Assembly: GCA_023267415.1 (NCBI GenBank)
Contig: JAHFNM010000009.1
Location: forward strand, 1-9,434
Reading direction: 5' to 3'
Source: Candidatus Nomurabacteria bacterium
GTDB taxonomy: Bacteria > Patescibacteriota > Minisyncoccia > Phycocordibacterales > UBA9973
Length of the DNA: 9,434 bases
The notes under the pieces are model-generated. The model saw only the letters and a list, made by a program, of their open reading frames with translations, did no database searches and was not told the origin of the DNA. Below, piece after piece: positions 3,910 to 9,434 of this stretch; the first letter of the stretch is position 1; every line of letters begins with the position of its first letter. The position numbers were made by a program, and so were the translations under genes.

Positions 3910-6900
3910 ATGTCCTCCAAATTCGTCCACTTGCATACGCATTCCCACTATTCCCTCCTCGACGGACTGACCAAGCTTGAAGACATGGTAGATATCGCAA
4001 AGAAGAATGGCCAGGACGCCATTGCGCTCACCGACCACGGCAACATGTACGGCGCGATCGAATTCTACAAGGCCTGCAAAAAAGCCGGCATCAAGCCTAT
4101 CATAGGCGTCGAAGCATACATGACGGCAGGTTCGCGCAAGGAAAAATCCGCCGAAACGGGACAGAAGCGCTACTACCACCTCATCCTTCTCGCCAAGAAT
4201 CTGCAGGGATACAAAAATCTCATGCGTCTCGTGACGATCGCAAACTTGGAAGGCTACTACTACAAGCCGCGCATAGACAAGGAGATCATGCGCGAATTTC
4301 ACGAAGGCATCATCGCTCTCTCCGGATGTATGGGAGGCGAACTTTCGCAGACCGTGCTTGCCGGCGACGAGAAAAAAGCTGATGAGCTTGTGGCCGAGTA
4401 CCAGGATATCTTCGGCAAAGAAAATTACTTCATCGAGATTCAAGCGCACCCTACGATCGAACGCGATGCTGAGCTGCGCCAGAAGCTCGTCGCGCTTGGA
4501 AAGAAGCACAACATCCCAGTGGTCGCCACGCAAGACTCGCACTATCCGTGCAAAGACGACCACGAAGCACACAACACGCTCCTCCAGGTGAACACACAAG
4601 GCGACGGAAAGGATTCGGGAAAATTCGAATTTTCCAAAGACGACTTTTCGCTTATCGACGAGAAGACTGCGCTCGAATACTTCAGCGATGTGCCTGACTC
4701 TGTCGCAAACACTTCTCTCGTCTCCAACATGTGCGAGGATTATGAGATCGAACTCGGCGTGGCTTACTTCCCCGAATTCCCCTTACCCGAAGGTGTGACA
4801 GCCGATGCAAAACTGCACGATCTCGCATATGAAGGATTTGCTTTTCGCGAACTTCCACAGGCAAAAGAATATCTCGATCGCCTGGAATACGAGCTTGGCG
4901 TCATCAAACAAAAAGGCTACGCCGGATATTTCCTCGTGGTGGGAGACTTGCTTCGCTTCGCGCGCGAGAACGGCATTCTGACAAACATTCGAGGATCGGT
5001 CGCCGGATCGCTTACCACATACCTGATCGGAATTACGAATGTCGATCCGCTCACCTACAAGCTTCCTTTCGAACGCTTCCTGAACCCGGAGCGTCCATCC
5101 CTTCCCGATATCGATATGGACTTCGCCGATAACCGCCGCGGAGAAATGATCGAATACGCAAAGCAGAAATACGGCGAAGACCGCGTGGCCCAGATCGGAA
5201 CGTTTGGAACAATGATGGCAAAAGGATCGGTGAAGGACGTGGCGCGAGCGCTCAATTATCCGTACGCGATCGGCGACCGACTCTCGACAATGATTCCGCT
5301 TGGAAGCCAAGGCATGCCGATGACAATCAAGCACGCAATGGAGATAGTGCCGGAGCTTGCCGATGCATACAAAAAAGAAGCTGACACAAAGCGCATCATC
5401 GACTTGGCAAAAAAAATGGAAGGCTGCGTTCGGCACGTATCGGTGCACGCGGCCGGCGTGGTCATTGCACCAAAGCCGCTCTATGAATTCGCCCCGATCC
5501 AACTCGACCCGAAAGGTGGATCGATCATCACGCAGTACGACATGCACTACATCGAAGATGTGGGTTTGCCGAAATTCGACTTCCTTGGAATCCGCAACCT
5601 CGCCATCTTGGCCGATGCCGTTCGCCTCGTAAAAGAACTTCGCAATGAAGACGTAAACCTCGACAAAGTCCCGCTCGAAGACATGCGCACGTTCGACATG
5701 CTGGCAAAGGGCGAGACGATGGGACTGTTCCAGCTGAACGGCTCGGGCATGACAAGCTACCTCAAACAGCTCAAACCTACGACCATCTTCGATATCAACG
5801 CGATGGTGGCACTCTATCGCCCGGGTCCGATGGAAATGATCCCCGAATACATCAAGCGTAAGCACGACAACTCTCTTGTGCGCTATCTCGATCCGCGTAT
5901 GAAGGATATTCTCGACCAGTCGTATGGCGTGATCACCTACCAGGACGATGTCATGATGATCGCCATCAAGCTCGCGGGATATTCATGGCTGGAAGCCGAC
6001 AAGCTCCGCAAAGCCATGGGAAAAAAGATCCCGGCCGAAATGCAGGCGCAGAAAGAAAAACTCTTGAAGGGCTTCGTGGAAAAGGGACTCTCGGAGAAAA
6101 AATCCCAGGAACTCTGGGAACTCATCGAACCGTTTGCTGCGTACGGATTCAATAAGGCTCATGCGGCAAGCTACGGACGCGTGGCATACCAGACCGCATA
6201 CATGAAGGCCAACTTCCCCGTGGAATATCTCTGTGCCATCCTCACCGCTGAATCTGGCGACGTGGAAAAAGTGGCTGAAATAATCGCCGAAGCAGTCAAG
6301 ATGGGCATCACCGTCCTTCCGCCCGAGATCAATGCCAGCGTCGGCGACTTCACTGTCGTTAACAATTCGAATACTCCGGGCGAAGGCGTCATCCGCTTCG
6401 GACTCTACACGATCAAAAACTTTGGCACCGACATCGCGAACGCGATCATTGCTGAGCGAAAAGAACGCGGCCCATTCAAATCAATCACCGAATTCCTCGA
6501 ACGCATCACGCACAAAAACCTAAACAAGAAATCCCTCGAAGCGCTCGTAAAGTGCGGAGCGATGGACAACTTTGGCGAACGCGGAGTACTGCTCTCCAAC
6601 ATGGAGACCATGCTCGCCTACAATAAAGAGCGTCAGAACGCGGGCTCGCAAGTCTCGCTCTTTGGCGACCTGCCTACGGAATCGCTATCACTCACGCTCA
6701 CCGAGGCACCAGAGGCTCCACAGATCGAAAAATTGAAATGGGAAAAGGAATTGCTCGGATTGTATGTGTCAGGACATCCGCTTGATCGACTGCGCGACCG
6801 TATCGAAAAATCCGGTGTGAACATCAAGAAGATCCGTGAAGAAATGAAGGCTGGCTTCCCTGCCACGTTCGCCTGCATGATCGAAGAAGTAAAGCTCATC

Positions 6901-7098
6901 ATCACCAAAACGAACGAACGCATGGCCTTTGTTAAAGTCGGCGACCTCACCGGCTCGATCGAAGGCGTCGTGTTCACCAAGTCATTCGCCGAACTGCAGG
7001 ACGTGCTCATCGTCGACACCATGGTGGCAATCCAAGCCCGTGTGAGCGAACGCAACGGCGAGAAAAGTATCATCATCGAAAAAGCCAAGGCGGTATAG
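3910..7098 (+). CDS. dnaE: DNA polymerase III alpha subunit (replicative polymerase)
   Basis: Catalytic subunit of the replicative DNA polymerase, 1062 residues. The PHP domain (about 1-270) keeps its metal-binding set: H9 and H11 in HLHTHSHYS, D18, H43 in TDHGN, E68 in GVEAY, H90, C140, and D209 and H211 in TQDSHY. This suggests an active co-editing 3'-5' exonuclease, as in Thermus, rather than the degenerate PHP of E. coli. The C-family polymerase core follows, with PDIDMDF at 399-405 and D557 in KFDFLG supplying the catalytic aspartates, and FNKAHAASYGR at 747-757. A helix-hairpin-helix region starts about 826. QVSLF at 914-918 fits the sliding-clamp motif QxxLF. An OB fold (about 983-1060) ends the protein; the C-terminal tau-binding domain of the 1160-residue E. 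coli enzyme appears absent. The ATG at 3910 is preferred over an in-frame TTG at 3871, which is the promoter -35. Confidence 0.97.
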   Translation: MSSKFVHLHTHSHYSLLDGLTKLEDMVDIAKKNGQDAIALTDHGNMYGAIEFYKACKKAGIKPIIGVEAYMTAGSRKEKSAETGQKRYYHLILLAKNLQGYKNLMRLVTIANLEGYYYKPRIDKEIMREFHEGIIALSGCMGGELSQTVLAGDEKKADELVAEYQDIFGKENYFIEIQAHPTIERDAELRQKLVALGKKHNIPVVATQDSHYPCKDDHEAHNTLLQVNTQGDGKDSGKFEFSKDDFSLIDEKTALEYFSDVPDSVANTSLVSNMCEDYEIELGVAYFPEFPLPEGVTADAKLHDLAYEGFAFRELPQAKEYLDRLEYELGVIKQKGYAGYFLVVGDLLRFARENGILTNIRGSVAGSLTTYLIGITNVDPLTYKLPFERFLNPERPSLPDIDMDFADNRRGEMIEYAKQKYGEDRVAQIGTFGTMMAKGSVKDVARALNYPYAIGDRLSTMIPLGSQGMPMTIKHAMEIVPELADAYKKEADTKRIIDLAKKMEGCVRHVSVHAAGVVIAPKPLYEFAPIQLDPKGGSIITQYDMHYIEDVGLPKFDFLGIRNLAILADAVRLVKELRNEDVNLDKVPLEDMRTFDMLAKGETMGLFQLNGSGMTSYLKQLKPTTIFDINAMVALYRPGPMEMIPEYIKRKHDNSLVRYLDPRMKDILDQSYGVITYQDDVMMIAIKLAGYSWLEADKLRKAMGKKIPAEMQAQKEKLLKGFVEKGLSEKKSQELWELIEPFAAYGFNKAHAASYGRVAYQTAYMKANFPVEYLCAILTAESGDVEKVAEIIAEAVKMGITVLPPEINASVGDFTVVNNSNTPGEGVIRFGLYTIKNFGTDIANAIIAERKERGPFKSITEFLERITHKNLNKKSLEALVKCGAMDNFGERGVLLSNMETMLAYNKERQNAGSQVSLFGDLPTESLSLTLTEAPEAPQIEKLKWEKELLGLYVSGHPLDRLRDRIEKSGVNIKKIREEMKAGFPATFACMIEEVKLIITKTNERMAFVKVGDLTGSIEGVVFTKSFAELQDVLIVDTMVAIQARVSERNGEKSIIIEKAKAV

Positions 7099-7219
7099 AA
7101 TTTCCAAAAATGGCGCATTCCATTGTCGCTGCGCTCGTTTGCTCCCGCGAAGTACGTCTTGTACACCTTGGTCGCAAGCCTCGCTGGCTCCTCGAACTGC
7201 ATCCATTTTTGAAAATTCT
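7097..7219. repeat. 123-bp imperfect palindrome directly after dnaE
   Basis: The 17-base ends 7097-7113 and 7203-7219 are inverted copies with one mismatch (AGAATTTCCAAAAATGG against AGAATTTTCAAAAATGG). The left copy overlaps the last two bases of the dnaE stop codon. The exact centre (7152-7164) is itself a small inverted repeat, gtac-gtctt-gtac, and in between there is partial pairing such as ttgc (7139-7142) with gcaa (7174-7177). The interior is GC-richer than the ends. On the minus strand it reads as an open frame beginning MQFEEPARLATKVYKTYFAG and running on antisense through dnaE. I do not think that frame is a gene. A MITE-like insertion or a structured 3' end of dnaE mRNA fits best. 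Confidence 0.75.
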
Positions 7220-7226
7220 AAATAAA

Positions 7227-7253
7227 AAAATCCCCGTGCGTTGCGGGGATTTT
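7227..7253. terminator. Bidirectional terminator between dnaE and the 119-residue orphan
   Basis: tccccg (7231-7236) pairs with cgggga (7244-7249) around a 7-base loop, extended by A/T pairs on both sides. On the plus strand it ends in TTTT and closes dnaE. On the minus strand it ends in seven T's and closes the 7274-7633 gene, 20 bases after its stop. Confidence 0.88.
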
Positions 7254-7273
7254 ATGTCATAGAATAAAATCTG

Positions 7274-7633
7274 TTAAACCTTCAGTTCTACCTGCTGATG
7301 CATCATTTTGTGTTTTGCCAGAGACGCAGCAATTATATCTTCTAAATCCGAAAATCCATCAATATGCATTGGATCAAGGTGGTCCATGATGTCGGCAGCA
7401 CACTGCTTCGGGATCAGCATGCTTTCTACAAGCTCCTTCGGTGTGTCGCTCATGAGCTTTCTCAAATCCTCCTCGGCTTCTTTGTATTTTTGCCAAGGCT
7501 TTTCGGTGAATTGGCTTTCAATAAAAGCTTTTATCTGCTGACAGTCGGTATGCCTACCTTCTTCCGTAGCAGTCCGATATTTTGTCAGTAAAGAGGACAA
7601 ACCAATGCCTTTTAACGAGTCTGCGTTTTCCAT
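7274..7633 (-). CDS. Hypothetical soluble helical protein, 119 residues
   Basis: I do not recognise this protein. It starts MENADSLKGIGLSSLLTKYR and looks almost wholly alpha-helical and acidic, with charged amphipathic stretches (KYKEAEEDLRKLMSDTPKELVESML, DLEDIIAASLAKHKMMHQQ). It has two cysteines, no signal peptide and no membrane segment. A longer version with ten more residues (MLYSEEKYDF) would start at 7663. I prefer 7633 because the best promoter has its -10 inside those extra codons, which would then not be transcribed. No Shine-Dalgarno is seen. It is a single-gene unit between the bidirectional terminator shared with dnaE and the terminator of the next gene, and it is AT-richer than dnaE or thrS. 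It may work with the membrane-anchored helical protein next to it, but proximity is the only evidence. Confidence 0.72.
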   Translation of the reverse strand: MENADSLKGIGLSSLLTKYRTATEEGRHTDCQQIKAFIESQFTEKPWQKYKEAEEDLRKLMSDTPKELVESMLIPKQCAADIMDHLDPMHIDGFSDLEDIIAASLAKHKMMHQQVELKV

Positions 7634-7651
7634 AAAATCATATTTTTCTTC

Positions 7652-7679
7652 AGAATACAGCATTTTTCATGCAAGTCAA
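7652..7679 (-). promoter_or_regulatory. Promoter of the 119-residue orphan gene
   Basis: On the minus strand TTGACT (7679-7674) is followed by a 16-base spacer and TATTCT (7657-7652). The predicted start near 7645 gives a leader of about 12 bases to the ATG at 7633. The -35 lies just after the terminator hairpin of the upstream gene. Confidence 0.6.
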
Positions 7680-7683
7680 ACAA

Positions 7684-7714
7684 AAAAGAGGTCTCCCGAA
7701 GGAAAACCTCTTTT
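7684..7714 (-). terminator. Terminator of the membrane-anchored orphan gene
   Basis: aaaagaggt (7684-7692) pairs perfectly with acctctttt (7706-7714), and inside it tcc (7694-7696) pairs with gga (7701-7703) around a cgaa loop. On the minus strand it ends in six T's. It begins directly after the TAA stop codon at 7718-7716. Confidence 0.88.
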
Positions 7715-7715
7715 G

Positions 7716-8216
7716 TTAGACTCGAACTAAGTGATGCTCTTCATTAGCCACAAACAAACCAATAAGGATGTCGATTTCTTGTCCGTCCTGATATTGGGAA
7801 TACAAACAAAAAATCTGATCACGCTCATTTTTTAAAATGTGTTTGTGTTCTCTAAGAACTTCAAAGATATCACAAAGCACTTGGTGAATTTCAGCAATCG
7901 GTCTTTTTTTCTCTGCCATCAATTTCAAAAGTAGAAGTAAATCAACTTTACTTATCGGATGATAATCATGGCAAAACTCTTCAAAGAGATACGACTGTTT
8001 GTAGTGGCTCGCAACAACGATTTTATGGAACCGTTCCTGGCGAATTTGCCACAATTCATCCACCTTAGATTTTTCTTCATAATTACCGAGATTCGGACAG
8101 AGTCCCAATTCGATATTTTTTACCAATTTCTTTTCATCATCATTAGCCAGGCGTTCTTTATACTCGACACAAGCTAATATGATAAGTGCGATTACAAAAA
8201 GTATGAGAACATTCAT
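7716..8216 (-). CDS. Hypothetical membrane-anchored helical protein, 166 residues
   Basis: I do not recognise this protein. It starts MNVLILFVIALIILACVEYK, giving one hydrophobic helix at about residues 3-16 that probably anchors it in the membrane. The helix runs into a charged segment (EYKERLANDDEKKLVKN), so the rest is likely cytoplasmic if the N-terminus acts as a reverse anchor, but orientation is uncertain. LACVE does not fit a strict lipobox well enough to call a lipoprotein, although a Cys sits at the end of the hydrophobic run. The remainder appears helical with heptad-like leucines (VDLLLLLKLMAEKKRPIAEIHQVL) and many histidines. An alternative GTG at 8246 adds ten residues but overlaps the promoter -10, so I use the ATG at 8216. 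No Shine-Dalgarno. It has its own promoter and terminator, is AT-rich, and is divergent from thrS. Confidence 0.75.
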   Translation of the reverse strand: MNVLILFVIALIILACVEYKERLANDDEKKLVKNIELGLCPNLGNYEEKSKVDELWQIRQERFHKIVVASHYKQSYLFEEFCHDYHPISKVDLLLLLKLMAEKKRPIAEIHQVLCDIFEVLREHKHILKNERDQIFCLYSQYQDGQEIDILIGLFVANEEHHLVRV

Positions 8217-8234
8217 AGGAGTACATTTGTTATC

Positions 8235-8262
8235 ACTATACCTCACTTTAAAATAAAGGCAA
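8235..8262 (-). promoter_or_regulatory. Promoter of the membrane-anchored orphan gene
   Basis: On the minus strand TTGCCT (8262-8257) is followed by a 16-base spacer and TATAGT (8240-8235). The predicted start near 8228 leaves a leader of about 12 bases before the ATG at 8216. Confidence 0.6.
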
Positions 8263-8292
8263 ATTCTACAATACGGCTTTTATGAATAACGT

Positions 8293-8314
8293 TGCTATGT
8301 TAGGATTCATAGCA
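8293..8314 (+). promoter_or_regulatory. thrS extended -10, SD and overlapping inverted repeat
   Basis: TG-C-TATGTT (8293-8301) is an extended -10, 12 bases before the thrS ATG, with no clear -35. AGGA at 8302-8305, eight bases before the ATG, is the only plausible Shine-Dalgarno in the window. The same bases form a 7-base inverted repeat, TGCTATG (8293-8299) and CATAGCA (8308-8314), with AGGA in the loop and the A of the start codon in the last pair. If this extended -10 is used, the RNA would begin near 8308 and carry only half the repeat, so it would act as a DNA operator. If transcription begins further upstream (a TACAAT lies at 8267-8272), it could fold in the mRNA. Confidence 0.45.
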
Positions 8315-9434
8315 TGACCCCCGAACAACTGCAGAATAACAGACACACCCTCGCCCACCTTTTGGCACAGGCCGCAAAGAGCAAATACCCTGATGCCAAG
8401 CTAACCCTCGGACCTGCCATCGACAACGGATTCTACTACGACATCGACTTTGGTGCGGAAAAAGTCAGCGACGATGGACTCAAGGAATTGCAGACGTTCA
8501 TGCGCAAGAATCTTTCAAAGTGGACCGAATTCACCCATCGTGAAGTTTCCGCGGATGAAGCAAAAGAGATCTTTGCCGACAATGAATATAAGCTCGAACT
8601 CATAGGCGAGATTGCAGACCGCGGCGAAAAAATCACACTCTACAGTTGTGGCGGTTTTGAAGATCTCTGCCGCGGCGGACATGCCGAAAATCCAGCAAAA
8701 GAAATCCCTGCCGACTCATTCAAGCTCGACCGCGTGGCCGGAGCGTACTGGCGCGGAGACGAAAAGAATCCGATGCTCACCCGCATCTACGGACTTGCAT
8801 TCGCAACAGCGGAAGATCTCGACGCATACATCACCCAGCAGGAAGAAGCCAAGAAGCGCGACCATCGAAAGATCGGCAAAGAGCTTGGTCTCTTTGTCTT
8901 TTCCGATCTCGTCGGCGCGGGCCTTCCGCTCTGGACGCCAAACGGCACGATCATCCGCGAAGAACTCAATGACTACGTATGGCAGCTCCGTAAAGCGCGC
9001 GGCTACGAGCGAGTGACCATTCCTCACATCACAAAAAAGGAACTCTACGAAACGAGCGGACACTGGGCAAAGTATGCCGACGATCTTTTCAAGATCCATA
9101 CGCGCGAAGACCATCTCTACGCCATGAAGCCAATGAACTGCCCGCATCACACACAGATCTTCGACAGTGAGCAGCGAAGCTACCGCGACATGCCTCAGCG
9201 TTATGCTGAGACGACCATGGTATACCGCGACGAACAATCTGGTGAACTCTCCGGACTCTCTCGTGTGCTCTCTATCACGCAAGATGATGCGCATGTATTC
9301 TGCCGCGAGAGCCAGATCGAAACGGAAGCGCTCGCGATCTGGGACATCATCGAAACATTCTACGGAACGTTCGGATTCAACCTGCAAGTGCGCTTCTCTC
9401 GACATGATCCATCCGAACCGGAAAAATACCTTGG
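8314..9434 (+). CDS. thrS: Threonyl-tRNA synthetase lacking TGS domain (cut by window edge)
   Basis: Class II synthetase that charges tRNA-Thr; 373 residues are visible and the C-terminus is beyond the window. The protein begins directly with the editing (N2) domain: H11 and H15 in RHTLAHLLAQA, and C119 and H123 in DLCRGGH, the metal-like four-residue site that removes mischarged serine. The usual N-terminal TGS domain (about 60 residues) is absent. In the catalytic core, motif 1 lies around PLWTPNGTIIREELNDYVW and motif 2 starts at YRDEQSGELSGLSRV with ATP-binding R305. Zinc ligands C276 (MKPMNCPHH) and H327 (TQDDAHVFC) are present; the third is off the edge. The ATG at 8314 is the only one close upstream of the HxxxH motif. 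TGS-less ThrRS is, from memory, usual in Patescibacteria. The gene is divergent from the membrane-anchored orphan. Confidence 0.96.
   Translation, partial: MTPEQLQNNRHTLAHLLAQAAKSKYPDAKLTLGPAIDNGFYYDIDFGAEKVSDDGLKELQTFMRKNLSKWTEFTHREVSADEAKEIFADNEYKLELIGEIADRGEKITLYSCGGFEDLCRGGHAENPAKEIPADSFKLDRVAGAYWRGDEKNPMLTRIYGLAFATAEDLDAYITQQEEAKKRDHRKIGKELGLFVFSDLVGAGLPLWTPNGTIIREELNDYVWQLRKARGYERVTIPHITKKELYETSGHWAKYADDLFKIHTREDHLYAMKPMNCPHHTQIFDSEQRSYRDMPQRYAETTMVYRDEQSGELSGLSRVLSITQDDAHVFCRESQIETEALAIWDIIETFYGTFGFNLQVRFSRHDPSEPEKYL

Noticed and set aside
4783..5865. 360-codon minus-strand frame inside dnaE
   Set aside because: Long antisense frames arise from the codon bias of dnaE. The translation is rich in His, Cys and Phe and has no recognisable domain.
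6633..7202. 189-codon minus-strand frame starting MQFEEPARLATK
   Set aside because: Begins in the 123-bp palindrome and then runs antisense through dnaE with Ser/Met-rich low-quality sequence; better explained by the repeat than by a gene.
7634..7663. Upstream ATG adding ten residues to the 119-residue orphan
   Set aside because: The best promoter (TTGACT-16-TATTCT) has its -10 inside these codons, so they should not be in the mRNA.
8190..8216. Lipoprotein signal (hydrophobic run ending in LACVE)
   Set aside because: There is no basic n-region, and the sequence after the Cys is a charged helix; a plain membrane anchor is the safer reading.
8217..8246. GTG start adding ten residues to the membrane-anchored orphan
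   Set aside because: The codons overlap the TATAGT -10 box, and the ATG at 8216 gives a cleaner N-terminal anchor.
8716..9405. 229-codon minus-strand frame
   Set aside because: Antisense shadow of thrS; the plus strand shows all ThrRS motifs.
1..9434. CRISPR array, tRNA or rRNA genes, transposase, phage or defence genes
   Set aside because: No spaced direct repeats, cloverleaf or rRNA-like segments, or matching protein motifs were seen on either strand.

Overview
The window looks like a piece of chromosome from a Candidate Phyla Radiation / Patescibacteria bacterium, most likely of the Parcubacteria type. This rests on protein character seen by eye, not on a database search. The L32 protein opens with MVIRMRHTHAHTANRRSHH, the style I associate with that group. 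Threonyl-tRNA synthetase has no TGS domain. The DNA polymerase III alpha subunit stops right after its OB fold. Almost no gene has a Shine-Dalgarno sequence, and several promoters sit so close to the start codon that the mRNAs should be leaderless or nearly so. There are no phage, transposase, CRISPR, tRNA or rRNA genes. Base use alternates between GC-balanced housekeeping genes and visibly AT-richer small orphan genes.

Region 1 (1-1723, minus strand) reads rpmF (ribosomal protein L32), then a NusB-Nudix fusion, then rnc (RNase III, cut by the left edge). All three concern ribosome or rRNA production: a 50S protein, rRNA transcription antitermination and rRNA processing. The fusion of NusB to a complete Nudix hydrolase domain is the most unusual protein here. 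A CTAG-rich hairpin lies between rpmF and nusB, and a 68-bp CCGG-rich palindromic repeat lies between nusB and rnc.

Region 2 (1724-3178, minus strand) holds rnhB (RNase HII) followed by pcp (pyroglutamyl-peptidase I), probably co-transcribed, with a hairpin terminator at the pcp stop. The rnhB promoter is an extended -10 six bases from the ATG, pressed against the terminator hairpin of the preceding unit.

Region 3 (3189-3830, minus strand) has two AT-rich single-gene units: a 38-residue membrane microprotein not previously marked as a gene, and a 109-residue acidic orphan. Each has its own promoter and hairpin terminator.

Region 4 (3871-7253, plus strand) is dnaE, the replicative polymerase, with an apparently intact metal-binding PHP domain and an internal clamp-binding motif. 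It is followed by a 123-bp imperfect palindrome and a bidirectional terminator.

Region 5 (7274-8262, minus strand) has two more AT-rich orphans, a soluble helical protein and a membrane-anchored helical protein, again as self-contained units.

Region 6 (8293-9434, plus strand) is thrS without TGS, cut by the right edge, with an inverted repeat that ends on the first base of its start codon.

The shared theme is economy: short or absent leaders, minimal versions of core enzymes, and small orphan genes slotted between core operons as independent promoter-gene-terminator units. I found no obvious multi-gene defence or mobile system.
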